Shown: positions 61,348 through 64,000 of the stretch, piece after piece
Layout: the number at the start of each line of letters is the position of its first letter
Numbering within the stretch: the first letter of the stretch is position 1
The notes under the pieces: generated by a model
What the model was told of the DNA's origin: nothing
What the model saw: the letters and a program-made list of their open reading frames with translations, nothing else
Database searches by the model: none
Position numbers and translations under genes: made by a program
NCBI RefSeq assembly: GCF_000276665.1
Contig: NW_004955446.1
Coordinates: 14,434,398-14,498,397, forward strand
Length of the DNA: 64,000 nt
Direction of reading: 5' to 3'
From: Chinchilla lanigera
Taxonomy: Eukaryota > Chordata > Mammalia > Rodentia > Chinchillidae

Positions 61348-62268
61348 AGATGGCATAGAAGGACCATTCCAGGGAATAAGTGAAGAATTTCTGGTTTATT
61401 GGCTCGTCTGTAGCATGAAGGGACCTTGTAACATCATAAATCCCACAACAGACTGTAAGACTGAGTACATCACTGTTGACTTTTCACAGATTATTATAGA
61501 AGTTATATTTTGATTCCAGCCTCTCAAATTTCAGGAGAAACCATTACTTAGCAGGCAATGGATTCATTACCTAGTATATCTTCAGTGGCCCACTTTTTAT
61601 CCTTCCTTCCTTCCCTCCCTCTCTCCTTCTCCCTTTTTCTCTTTTCTTCCCTCCCTTTCCCTTTTCTTTCTTCCTTTTCCCCATCTCCCCTTTATCCCTC
61701 ACTCTTTCCAGCCATTTCCTTCTCCCTTCTCTGCATGTTTTTCACTTTCTGTCCTCTTCCCCCTTTATTTTTCTTCCCTTTTCTTCCTCAGTTTTACTGC
61801 TCCTTTTCTTCCTTTCTTTCATGATTATGTGTTGAATGTTTGACCTCGCACTGTGCTGGGTGCTAAGGACACAGAAGGGAGCAAAGTCTACCCCTACCCC
61901 ACACAGTTTACTTTCAGAGGGAAACAGTTCTTTTTCAAAATTCCCATGATATGCACACAGCTCCTATTTTCACACAAGAGCTCGAAAATCATCCCTAGGG
62001 TTGGGGATATAGCTCAGCGGCATAAGCACTTGCCACAAAGCAAGGTCCTGAGTTCAATTCCCGGTAGCAAAAAAAAAAAAGAAAAGAAAAGAAAATCATC
62101 CCTAGAAGAGTACTTACAGCTATGGAAAATCGCTGAATGCTTTCATCCTCACAGTCTTGGATGATCTTCTGTAGTTGATGGTTGTCATGTGACTCTCCAT
62201 CAGTCACAATAACCATGACTTTTTTTACTCCCCTCCGGGCACCCCGGGCTTCAGTGAAGGCCTCCTTC
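11953..62268 (-). CDS. ITGA1: ITGA1, integrin alpha-1 (partial gene, exons 8-29, 3' part)
   Basis: Integrin alpha1 pairs with beta1 at the cell surface and binds collagens and laminin through its inserted I domain. Twenty-two exons were placed on the minus strand, each with splice signals and matching phases, totalling 2767 nt: one nt completing a split codon, 921 residues and a stop. That fits the last 921 residues of an approximately 1179-residue protein. Domains in order: second half of the I domain including the MIDAS loop VTDGESHD (exons 8-10); propeller blades with calcium loops [18 protein letters not shown] and DLNGDGLTD (exons 13-15); thigh and calf domains with many cysteines and NxT/S sites (exons 16-27); the transmembrane helix (exon 28); the tail [14 protein letters not shown] (exon 29). 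No frameshift or premature stop was seen. The RPLKKKMEK tail and the TCCSS and [13 protein letters not shown] segments separate it from alpha2, alpha10 and alpha11. The start codon, promoter and exons 1-7 lie outside the window. Confidence 0.98.
12985..13096 (+). repeat. ID-type SINE with long poly-A
   Basis: GGGCCGGGGAGATAGCTCC, then CCTGAGTTTGATTCCTGGTA and about 28 A. Imperfect flanking duplication around AGTAAGCA and TTGGAT. Confidence 0.88.
14180..14550 (+). repeat. MaLR-like LTR
   Basis: Contains TGTGAGACTCATCCATGGAT, GAGGCCTGGTGAGAAGTGC, CTGGGCTGCCATAGCTTGA, GCCAACCATGGACTAAAACT and AAAATAAATCTCTCC. This is the order seen in MaLR LTRs, with a poly-A signal near the 3' end. The LTR ends around the GACTAAC motif. 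Confidence 0.6.
15185..15365 (+). repeat. MIR SINE
   Basis: GGGCTTTGGAGAGAAACTG, CTAGTGACCTTGAGAGAATT and TTGTAAAGGTTATTGTAAAG match the MIR layout. Confidence 0.6.
15375..15590 (+). repeat. MIR SINE (second, adjacent)
   Basis: TTTCTGCGTCTCTGTTTCCC, GTGTAAAATGAGGCTCATAA and AACATTTCCTGGCACATGTT match the MIR consensus. Confidence 0.72.
17224..17340 (-). CDS. ITGA1: ITGA1 exon 28 (transmembrane helix)
   Basis: 117 nt, 39 codons: [16 protein letters not shown], then a hydrophobic helix [20 protein letters not shown] ending LWK. It is the single membrane span; it appears invariant against rodent and human alpha1 as I recall them. Acceptor TTTTCAG, donor GTAAGC. Confidence 0.98.
17341..19363 (-). 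other. ITGA1: ITGA1 intron 27
   Basis: 2.0 kb of AT-rich sequence; no repeat recognised with confidence. Confidence 0.9.
19364..19456 (-). CDS. ITGA1: ITGA1 exon 27 (membrane-proximal ectodomain)
   Basis: 93 nt, 31 codons: [20 protein letters not shown] then [14 protein letters not shown] and NSS are possible glycosylation sites. Acceptor TTTCAG, donor GTAAGT. Confidence 0.96.
19457..20412 (-). other. ITGA1: ITGA1 intron 26
   Basis: 0.96 kb, nothing recognised. Confidence 0.9.
20413..20517 (-). CDS. ITGA1: ITGA1 exon 26
   Basis: 105 nt, 35 codons: [20 protein letters not shown] then [15 protein letters not shown]. Three cysteines close the calf-2 disulfides. Acceptor AACAG, donor GTGAGT. 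Confidence 0.96.
20661..20765 (-). CDS. ITGA1: ITGA1 exon 25
   Basis: 105 nt, 35 codons: [20 protein letters not shown] then [15 protein letters not shown]. Acceptor CTTAG, donor GTAAAC. Separated from exon 26 by an intron of only 143 nt. Confidence 0.96.
21808..21918 (+). repeat. ID-type SINE, first of a tandem pair
   Basis: GGGGCTGGGGATTTAGCTCA with AAAAAGCGCC, CATGCGCAAGG and CCGGAGAAAAACC, then poly-A. Flanked by GAAATGTCTTTCTA at 21794-21807 and 21919-21932. Confidence 0.95.
21933..22045 (+). repeat. ID-type SINE, second of a tandem pair
   Basis: Same diagnostic bases as the first copy; apart from poly-A length the two look identical. A third GAAATGTCTTTCTA follows at 22046-22059. Confidence 0.95.
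22064..22320 (+). repeat. MaLR/MLT1-like LTR remnant
   Basis: GAAGGCCATGGGGAAACAGA, GCCAGCCACCAGAAGCTGG, TTGACTTTGGACTTCTGGCC and CAGAACTACGAAAGAATAAG occur in family order. Confidence 0.6.
22489..22602 (-). CDS. ITGA1: ITGA1 exon 24
   Basis: 114 nt, 38 codons: [20 protein letters not shown] then [18 protein letters not shown]. Acceptor CAATAG, donor GTAAGT. Confidence 0.96.
22819..22900 (-). repeat. ID-type SINE
   Basis: TTTTTTTGGTACCAGGAACC, then CTTGCCAGGCAGGCGCTTG and GATATATCCCTGGC. Short flanking CATTCTT duplication. Confidence 0.9.
23300..23765 (-). other. unrecognised stretch, possibly a decayed retrocopy
   Basis: GC-richer than the intron around it. On the minus strand, three open frames follow and overlap each other (23757-23566, 23746-23534, 23562-23371), as a frameshifted coding copy would. 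The middle frame has [20 protein letters not shown] then [15 protein letters not shown] do not recognise the protein. It could equally be LTR-derived or unique sequence. Confidence 0.25.
24085..24390 (-). repeat. MIR SINE interrupted by an ID element
   Basis: CACTGTGCTAATCATCTTAT before the ID. After it come AACAACACTGGGATTAGAAG, GAGGGAACAAGCTAAGG and AAGGTCAATGAGCTGGTAAA. Reverse-oriented MIR. Confidence 0.5.
24135..24237 (-). repeat. ID-type SINE
   Basis: Poly-T, CTGGTACTGGGAATCGAACT and GCTAAATCCCCAGGCCC. Target duplication TGTGTTATTGTCTTAA at 24119-24134 and 24238-24253. Confidence 0.93.
24744..24832. repeat. polypyrimidine tract
   Basis: About 90 bp almost wholly C and T on the plus strand, hence purine-rich in the ITGA1 transcript. 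Confidence 0.85.
25490..25592 (-). CDS. ITGA1: ITGA1 exon 23
   Basis: 103 nt: C completes Ser, then [20 protein letters not shown] and [14 protein letters not shown]. The last codon TGG (Trp) replaces the Leu I recall in human at FYLIRK; a single T-to-G change would explain it. Acceptor TTTTAG, donor GTAAGA. Confidence 0.95.
25593..26346 (-). other. ITGA1: ITGA1 intron 22
   Basis: 0.75 kb, nothing recognised. Confidence 0.9.
26347..26436 (-). CDS. ITGA1: ITGA1 exon 22
   Basis: 90 nt: T completes Ser, then [20 protein letters not shown] and KYEVGLQFY plus AG. NIS is a possible glycosylation site. Acceptor TTCCAG, donor GTAGGA. Confidence 0.96.
27075..27300 (+). repeat. MIR SINE
   Basis: GGGTTACAGCATGGGATTTT, AAGTTATTTAATCACTTCGT and GTAAAATGCTTAGCATTATG follow the MIR consensus. 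Confidence 0.65.
27490..27970 (+). repeat. L2-like fragment
   Basis: TTCACTCCTTAAAAACCTTT then TGGCTCCTCAATCCCTA resembles the L2 3' region; heavily diverged. Confidence 0.35.
28180..28290 (+). repeat. L2-like fragment
   Basis: CATTTATTTACTCATCTG and GGCACCATGTTAGCTACTGG resemble the 'accatgtgctaggcactggg' part of L2 or MIR-type repeats. Confidence 0.35.
28798..28874 (-). CDS. ITGA1: ITGA1 exon 21, weak donor
   Basis: 77 nt: [20 protein letters not shown] then HLSAT plus AG. The start was set at GTAACT after TCATAG because exon 20 ends at GEM and the family reads EMVTFK. The donor is GTTGGT, weaker than its neighbours. Confidence 0.94.
30050..30665 (+). repeat. LINE-1 fragment (ORF2 3' region)
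   Basis: Contains GATAAAACTCTTGGAAGAAA, AGACTGCATCAAAATTAAAA, TATGATGTATCACTTCACAC and ACAATGTGGAGAAAGTGGAA, the typical order of the L1 ORF2 tail. It is broken by many stops and is a dead fragment, opposite in strand to ITGA1. Confidence 0.8.
30753..31060 (-). repeat. MaLR-like LTR, reverse
   Basis: GACTGTTATAACAAAACAC, GAATAATTTATAAATAACAG, TAGTTCTGGAAGCTAGG and TACTGGGGATTAAACTTCAA are typical of reverse MaLR LTRs. Confidence 0.55.
31440..31520 (-). CDS. ITGA1: ITGA1 exon 20
   Basis: 81 nt, 27 codons: [20 protein letters not shown] then FLRRGEM. NIT is a possible glycosylation site. Acceptor CCTAG, donor GTGAGC. Confidence 0.96.
31855..32005 (+). repeat. MIR SINE, 5' part
   Basis: GAGAATAAGGACTCTGACCT, GGGATTTAACTCCTGAATC and CACCTCTCTGTGTCTGATTT follow the MIR consensus. 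Confidence 0.6.
32157..32198. repeat. tandem repeat, about 21-bp unit
   Basis: GTGAAAAAGGGTTTATTTTC occurs twice in a row; a related AAAAAGGGTTTATTTTTGC lies just before at 32123. Confidence 0.85.
32205..32310 (+). repeat. MIR SINE, 3' part
   Basis: GTATAGTAATACCTACAAAA then AACAGTGCCTAGCGCATAAT fits the MIR 3' half. It may belong to the copy at 31855, separated by a later insertion. Confidence 0.5.
32601..32800. repeat. diverged tandem duplication, 100-bp period
   Basis: GGAAACTAGACA begins both copies exactly 100 bp apart (32601 and 32701). About 86% of the first 80 positions match, counted by eye. Confidence 0.85.
33428..33637 (-). CDS. ITGA1: ITGA1 exon 19 (calf-1 region)
   Basis: 210 nt, 70 codons: [20 protein letters not shown], then [20 protein letters not shown] and [20 protein letters not shown]. 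Acceptor TTTCAG, donor GTAAAC. The paired cysteines DCGNKDKC resemble a short disulfide loop. Confidence 0.97.
33943..34002. repeat. short tandem repeat, nested units
   Basis: AGAAGTATAAG recurs four times; the last two form a 22-23 bp unit AGTATAAGATTGAAATCTA. Confidence 0.85.
34140..34720 (+). repeat. possible L2-like remnant
   Basis: Pyrimidine-rich text with CTTCAGGACCTTTATGTG-like and TCTGTCTGGTCCATGTAAG-like segments. The assignment is weak. Confidence 0.3.
35336..35446 (-). CDS. ITGA1: ITGA1 exon 18 (thigh/calf region)
   Basis: 111 nt, 37 codons: [20 protein letters not shown] then [20 protein letters not shown] is a possible glycosylation site. Acceptor CTCTAG, donor GTAAGT. Confidence 0.97.
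35935..36075 (-). repeat. MIR SINE remnant
   Basis: TCTCACTTTACAGATGATAA and CCACAGTCACTCAGAATGTG match the reverse MIR core. Confidence 0.5.
37265..37270 (-). promoter_or_regulatory. ITGA1: non-canonical GC 5' splice site of intron 17
   Basis: Minus-strand sequence ATGTTG|GCAAGT. The +3 to +6 bases AAGT are the strong consensus that usually accompanies GC donors. The nearest GT (in ATGTTG) would break the frame into exon 18. Confidence 0.85.
37271..37407 (-). CDS. ITGA1: ITGA1 exon 17 (thigh domain), GC donor
   Basis: 137 nt: completes Asp, then [37 protein letters not shown], ending HSFYML. The exon must end at ATGTTG because exon 18 opens with DKHDFQDS in phase 0. The following bases are GCAAGT, so the donor is GC rather than GT. 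Acceptor TTATAG. Confidence 0.94.
37875..37902. repeat. (ATT)n microsatellite
   Basis: About nine ATT units directly abutting the poly-T of the next ID element. Confidence 0.9.
37904..37995 (-). repeat. ID-type SINE
   Basis: Poly-T, CCAGTACTGGGAATCGAACT, CTTGCGCTTGCCAGGCAG and GCTAAATCCCCAGCC. Confidence 0.92.
38874..39040 (-). CDS. ITGA1: ITGA1 exon 16 (propeller end / thigh domain)
   Basis: 167 nt: completes Trp, then [40 protein letters not shown], ending EDSVYEA plus G. Cysteines at KKNC, TVCIN and ATMC. Acceptor TTCTAG, donor GTAAGC. Confidence 0.97.
40673..40756 (-). repeat. ID-type SINE
   Basis: TTTTTTTGGTACCAGGAATC, TTGCCAGGCAGGCTCTTG and GTATCCCTGGCCC. Target duplication TAGGAAGTAAATTCTTT at 40656-40672 and 40757-40773. 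Confidence 0.93.
41285..41650 (-). repeat. LTR-like remnant (possible MaLR), reverse
   Basis: TTCTTGTTGCTGCGAACAAA, GAAATGGATTATTTGGCTCA then CAGTTTCAGAGGATGGAGG, and GCAGAAACATCATGGTGGC. This is the pattern of reverse MaLR LTRs. Confidence 0.45.
41751..41881 (-). CDS. ITGA1: ITGA1 exon 15 (propeller, calcium loop 3)
   Basis: 131 nt: [20 protein letters not shown] then [20 protein letters not shown], ending ALF plus two bases of Trp. DLNGDGLTD is the third calcium loop. Acceptor CATAG, donor GTATGT. Confidence 0.97.
43085..43293 (-). repeat. ID/B1 dimeric SINE (B4 or ID_B1-like)
   Basis: Reverse ID part (GGGGATTAAACCCAGGGCCT then CATTGAGCTATATCC). It is followed by TTTTAAAATTTTATTTTGAG and a reverse B1 part (GTTCAGGCTGGCTTTGAA, TTGGCCTCCTGAGCAG). 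On the minus strand it reads B1 then ID, as in rodent composite SINEs. Confidence 0.75.
44022..44192 (-). repeat. B1-like SINE (7SL-derived)
   Basis: Poly-T, GAGACAGGGTCTCACTGTGC, CAGGCTGGTCTCAAACCCAC, CTCAGCCTCTCGAGTGCTAG and GGCATGTGCCACCATGCC. Confidence 0.92.
44484..44510. repeat. 22-bp palindrome, copy 1, in a 27-bp direct repeat
   Basis: Positions 44485-44506 are a perfect palindrome centred on TTAAGCTTAA, with ATAG after it. The same 27 bp recurs at 44559-44585. Confidence 0.9.
44559..44585. repeat. 22-bp palindrome, copy 2
   Basis: Positions 44560-44581 repeat the palindrome of 44485-44506. Between the copies are smaller TAGTTAAA-type repeats. Confidence 0.9.
44765..45022 (-). CDS. 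ITGA1: ITGA1 exon 14 (propeller, calcium loop 2)
   Basis: 258 nt, 86 codons, the longest exon here. [19 protein letters not shown] opens it; [20 protein letters not shown] follows, then [20 protein letters not shown]. It ends [16 protein letters not shown] is the second calcium loop; FGTAIA is the FG core. Acceptor TTCCAG, donor GTAAGA. Confidence 0.98.
45023..46278 (-). other. ITGA1: ITGA1 intron 13
   Basis: 1.26 kb with one ID SINE (45305-45395) and nothing else recognised. Confidence 0.9.
45305..45395 (-). repeat. ID-type SINE
   Basis: Poly-T, CGGTACTGGAAATCAAACTC, GTTGCCAGGCAGGTGCTTA. Target duplication AAGAACTTAATTTCT at 45290-45304 and 45396-45410. Confidence 0.92.
46279..46422 (-). 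CDS. ITGA1: ITGA1 exon 13 (propeller, calcium loop 1)
   Basis: 144 nt, 48 codons in phase 0: [20 protein letters not shown] then [20 protein letters not shown] to [13 protein letters not shown] is a calcium-binding loop of an FG-GAP repeat, followed by the usual ILLIGAP strand. Acceptor CCTAG, donor GTAACT. The large inverted repeat of intron 12 lies about 190 nt upstream of the acceptor. Confidence 0.97.
46610..46848. repeat. 100-bp inverted repeat with 39-nt loop
   Basis: Arm 46610-46709 pairs with 46749-46848. Five mismatches in 100 positions were counted by eye and no gaps were needed. Arm ends: AGGATGAGCAATTGTTACAG outside, TCTCAAGTTAGATTAG inside. No target duplication or known terminal repeat was recognised. 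Confidence 0.95.
46885..46995 (+). repeat. MaLR-like LTR 3' end
   Basis: GGAGCTGGCTGACCATGGAC, CACCTCTGAAACTGTGAGCC and GTCACAGCAACACAGAGCTG. Same family as the copies at 1-107 and 14180. Confidence 0.6.
48219..48361 (-). CDS. ITGA1: ITGA1 exon 12 (beta-propeller FG-GAP)
   Basis: 143 nt: completes Gly, then [20 protein letters not shown], continuing to QALHGEQ. Contains NHT, a possible glycosylation site. The SATAPGD segment may be one residue shorter than human alpha1 (recalled, not aligned). Acceptor TTTAG, donor GTAAAC. Confidence 0.96.
48912..48991 (+). repeat. ID-type SINE, young copy
   Basis: GGGGCTGGGGATTTAGCTCA to TTCCCGGTACCG with a very short A tail. Perfect target duplication TTTAAAATTTTTTAGTATT at 48893-48911 and 48992-49010. 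Confidence 0.95.
49440..49486. repeat. (TCTA)n(TA)n microsatellite
   Basis: About seven TCTA units followed by a TA run. Confidence 0.92.
49838..49881. repeat. (TCC)n(TTC)n simple repeat
   Basis: Triplet-repeat pyrimidine run. Confidence 0.9.
51211..51312 (-). repeat. B1-like SINE
   Basis: TTTGAGACAGGGTTTCACTA, GTTCAGTCTGGTTTAAACTC and CAGGCTGGCCTCGAACTCAC; truncated. A CT-rich run lies just before it. Confidence 0.9.
52675..53175 (-). repeat. MLT1-like LTR (ERVL-MaLR), reverse
   Basis: AACAAACTACCACAAATTTG, GGGGAGAATCCACTTCCTTG, CTTAACTTAATTACATTTAC, GTAAGATAACATATTCATGG and ATTAGGATGTGTATATCTTT match the MLT1 layout end to end. Confidence 0.8.
53225..53400 (-). repeat. MIR SINE
   Basis: GGGCACAATACTAGACAAGC, ATTTAATTTAATCTTTGTCA and AGGAACAGGAGCAGAGTTTG resemble a reverse MIR. 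Confidence 0.5.
53950..54085 (+). repeat. L2 3' end
   Basis: TTTACTGCTGTATCTCTAGC then ACCAAGAACAATGCTTGAGC and ATAAAAATATTTGCT match the conserved L2 end. Confidence 0.6.
54758..54902 (-). CDS. ITGA1: ITGA1 exon 11 (beta-propeller)
   Basis: 145 nt (48 codons plus G). Starts [20 protein letters not shown] and ends NEPLASYL plus the first base of Gly. NGT and NTT are possible N-glycosylation sites. Acceptor ATATAAG, donor GTAAGC. Confidence 0.97.
54903..55607 (-). other. ITGA1: ITGA1 intron 10
   Basis: 0.7 kb holding a MIR (54965-55150) with a (TATC)n insertion. Confidence 0.9.
54965..55150 (-). repeat. MIR SINE with internal (TATC)n
   Basis: CCCCACTTTACAGAAGAGGA, AACTGAGGCACACCAAGTAA and CTTGCCCAAGGTTATGAAGT are the MIR core in reverse. 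55003-55032 is a TA/TATC run within it. Confidence 0.88.
55608..55681 (-). CDS. ITGA1: ITGA1 exon 10 (end of I domain, return to propeller)
   Basis: 74 nt: two bases complete the Ala codon, then [20 protein letters not shown], then HYSQ. Acceptor TATAG, donor [14 protein letters not shown] is the alpha-I to propeller junction typical of alpha1. Confidence 0.96.
56873..56880. promoter_or_regulatory. CRE palindrome TGACGTCA
   Basis: Perfect CREB/ATF full-site palindrome in the GC-richer block of intron 9. Function not shown. Confidence 0.45.
57071..57086 (+). promoter_or_regulatory. CTCF-like motif
   Basis: TCGCTAGGTGGCGCTG fits the CTCF core (C-T-A-G-G-T-G-G-C-G-C) closely. Occupancy is unknown. 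Confidence 0.45.
57536..57630. repeat. AT-rich low-complexity run
   Basis: TATATA-type sequence over about 95 bp, mostly A and T. Confidence 0.9.
58681..58846 (-). CDS. ITGA1: ITGA1 exon 9 (I domain, alpha-C helix to alpha7)
   Basis: 166 nt (55 codons plus one base), starting [15 protein letters not shown] and ending IFALE. SYNRG is the alpha-C helix found only in collagen-binding I domains. The Glu in NVSDELALV is the position that corresponds to alpha2 Glu318, which controls opening of the domain. Acceptor TTAG, donor GTATGG. Confidence 0.97.
61290..61346. repeat. (TG)n(AG)n compound microsatellite
   Basis: About 13 TG units followed by about 14 AG units. Confidence 0.92.
61596..61825. 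repeat. long polypyrimidine tract
   Basis: About 230 bp, mostly C and T on the plus strand (TTCC and CCCT units). It is purine-rich in the ITGA1 pre-mRNA. Confidence 0.88.
61999..62090 (+). repeat. ID-type SINE beside the exon 8 donor
   Basis: GGTTGGGGATATAGCTCAGC to TTCAATTCCCGGTAGC, with an A-rich AAAAG tail. Target duplication GAAAATCATCCCTAG at 61984-61998 and 62091-62105. Antisense to ITGA1. Confidence 0.95.
62118..62268 (-). CDS. ITGA1: ITGA1 exon 8 (I domain, MIDAS loop)
   Basis: 151 nt. Acceptor CACTTCAG, first base completes a split codon, then [28 protein letters not shown] and a helix ending QRFSIA. Donor GTAAGT. The Asp of TDGES is the third-loop metal ligand of the MIDAS in I domains. 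An antisense SINE begins 12 nt beyond the donor junction. Confidence 0.97.
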
Positions 62269-62861
62269 CTGAAGTGAGCGCAGACAGAAGGGTGCTGGTA
62301 AGACATCACCTCAACGTTGGGCAAAATAAAAAACTAAACTAACATTAGCAGCTCAGGGTGGCCTGTTGCTTCCCTCCAAGACCAACATGGATACCACTGA
62401 TCATGCCAGGAGGCAGGATGATCCTTCTGGTCATCGTTTCCTATGTGTTCCAGGTGATGGGGAAGTCACCATTTTCTTATCACCACATATGCCGTACACA
62501 AGAGACGGCAGTATTTTCTTCTTTGGAAACATAAAAGCGAGACTGTGACTATGACCTGCATCAGGCTCAGAAGTCAAGTCTGTGAATACTCTTTGAGATG
62601 CTCCTTTCTCTAGAAACACTCCTTCTCTCCCTTGACTGGTCTGTTTTCTTCCACTTCTGACTGATGTGCTTGCTTGAAATCTTACTTTCCTTGTACCTCC
62701 TCTGACATTCATAGCACCAAATATTTGCAGGGCTGTGAATGCTTGAGAATATTTTGGGTGTGGGGAGAAATCAAAAATAGGTATAAGGGGGTACAGATAG
62801 TAGTGGTCTGAGTCTGCCCATGGGTGTATGGACAGAAGTGCTGAGGTCCGAAATGGTGTCT

Positions 62862-63195
62862 TAGTCATTTTCCTTTAAGACACAAGACACATTTTCTTTA
62901 AGACACAATACCAGTCATCCAAAGCTTGAAGAGAGGTTTACTTTGGCTTATGGTTTCAGTCCATGGATCCAAGGCAGAAACAGGATGGGAAAGGGGTCCC
63001 CGCACCAGCCAGGAAGCAGAGAGAGGAGAGGATGCAGGGATAAGAATAGTATACCCTTCCAGGTCACACCTCCAGTGACCTACCTCTAGCCAGGCCCCAC
63101 TCATAACAGCAAGTGAGTTACAGCATCTCTACTATCCATTCACCTTCCACAGCATGTGAATAGGGGGAGCTTTTAGATCTAAACCATACGAACTA
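62862..63195 (-). repeat. MaLR-like LTR remnant, reverse
   Basis: GAGAGGTTTACTTTGGCTTA, TGGTTTCAGTCCATGG, AAGGCAGAAACAGGATGGG and TCACACCTCCAGTGACCTAC follow the reverse MaLR pattern. Confidence 0.5.
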
Positions 63196-63354
63196 GGTTT
63201 GAGGACATGGACTGTTGAAAGTGGAGTAGGAGGAGGTGGTATGGGGAGAAAGGAAAATACTATAGCCTAACTGTAAAGAAAGGAATTTTAATTTAATTCA
63301 GTAAGTGTTTATGGAAGAAGAGAGATGATAGGGATATGGATTTTTTAAAATTTC

Positions 63355-63358
<4 letters not shown>

Positions 63359-63402
<44 letters not shown>
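63359..63402. repeat. (AC)n microsatellite
   Basis: 22 uninterrupted AC units; likely polymorphic. Confidence 0.97.
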
Positions 63403-63403
<1 letters not shown>

Positions 63404-64000
63404 ATTACTTCCTTGACTCAACATGCTTTCTTTTCTGGAGTCTTAGAATTAAGGATTACATGCTAATAAGACTAAAACAATGAAAGAATTTTATATATAT
63501 TAGAGTTTTAGATTTTGGTAGAAAGGACAGCAATCATTGCAGTGAATGTCCTTTAAGTATTTTAGTTTGGTTGAATAACTATAGTTAGGGATTTGCCAAA
63601 GAAACACCTCTTCTGACGTAACATTCCAAATGGTTTGCACAGTTCCTTTGACCTGTACATAGACACCCAGCAAAGGCACAGTATCTTGGGGTAGTGAGCA
63701 AGGATCTTGGTGCAAGCCAAGGGATTTGATCTGTGATTATTTCGTCTTTCAAGGGACTTAAAGCAAATGTGAAAAAAATGTTGATGACTGTCAATTCTGT
63801 GGAATGGATACACACAGTTTGTACCAGTTTTTAAACTTAATTTTTTGTAAAATTTTCAAAAGAAAGACAGATAATAAACTCTGCATCTCTGATCTCTATA
63901 CTTAATGAAGACTCTCCTTGACCAAAACTGAGTGAGGCTCCACTGAGCCCGCTTCTAGGCTGGGATCTGACCCCGGATTTTGTCTTCGGCCTGCTTATTA

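Larger units (their letters stand above)
58847..62117 (-). other. ITGA1: ITGA1 intron 8
   Basis: 3.3 kb. Holds a (TG)n(AG)n run, a pyrimidine tract of about 230 bp, and an ID SINE next to the donor. 58900-61280 shows nothing recognisable. Confidence 0.9.
62269..64000 (-). other. ITGA1: ITGA1 intron 7 (partial)
   Basis: Runs to the window edge. No exon 7 (family text TALGIDTAR) was found. Holds an LTR-like remnant and an (AC)n run. Confidence 0.85.

Noticed and set aside
62269..64000. Search for exon 7 (I-domain segment ending TALGIDTAR)
   Set aside because: No matching minus-strand codons with a donor were found, so the exon lies beyond the window edge.
1..64000. A novel system such as a CRISPR array, operon or mobile gene cluster
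   Set aside because: The sequence is a vertebrate gene body with ordinary repeats; no clustered spacers, bacterial-type genes or intact transposase or integrase frames were seen.

Overview
The window is nuclear DNA from a mammal, almost certainly a rodent. It is AT-rich, full of introns, and carries many young tRNA-derived ID-type SINEs (about twelve, several with clear target-site duplications), 7SL-derived B1-like SINEs, one ID/B1 dimer, and old mammalian repeats (MIR, L2, L1, MaLR-type LTR remnants). No B2 elements were noticed, and the ID subfamily looks unlike the mouse and rat ones. I therefore favour a non-murine rodent but cannot name the species.

One protein-coding gene is present: ITGA1, the alpha1 subunit of collagen-receptor integrin alpha1beta1, on the minus strand. 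Twenty-two consecutive coding exons were placed by hand from 62268 down to the stop codon at 11953. They match exons 8 to 29 of the 29-exon gene. All reading-frame phases join, giving 2767 coding nt, or 921 residues after the first split codon. The 5' part (signal peptide, first propeller blades, start of the I domain) lies beyond the right edge. In order, the exons encode the second half of the collagen-binding I (VWA) domain, beta-propeller repeats with three DxDxDGxxD-type calcium loops, the thigh and calf domains, the transmembrane helix and the short tail with GFFKR. All introns begin with GT except intron 17, which appears to be a GC-AG intron.

Layout: 1-8.8 kb is sequence downstream of the gene with SINEs, a MIR and LTR remnants. 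About 8.8-11.95 kb probably contains the 3' UTR. 11.95-62.3 kb is the gene body. 62.3-64 kb is the upstream intron. The ORFs outside the exons are mostly short, unrelated to each other, and many overlap repeats.

The most unusual non-coding structures are: a near-perfect 100-bp inverted repeat (95% by eye) with a 39-nt loop in intron 12; an antisense SINE inserted 12 nt beyond the exon 8 donor; the GC donor of exon 17; a tandemly duplicated SINE plus its target site in intron 24; a repeated 22-bp perfect palindrome in intron 14; a period-100 tandem duplication in intron 19; and a CRE plus a CTCF-like motif in a GC-richer block of intron 9. I found no novel multigene system; this is an ordinary vertebrate gene locus.
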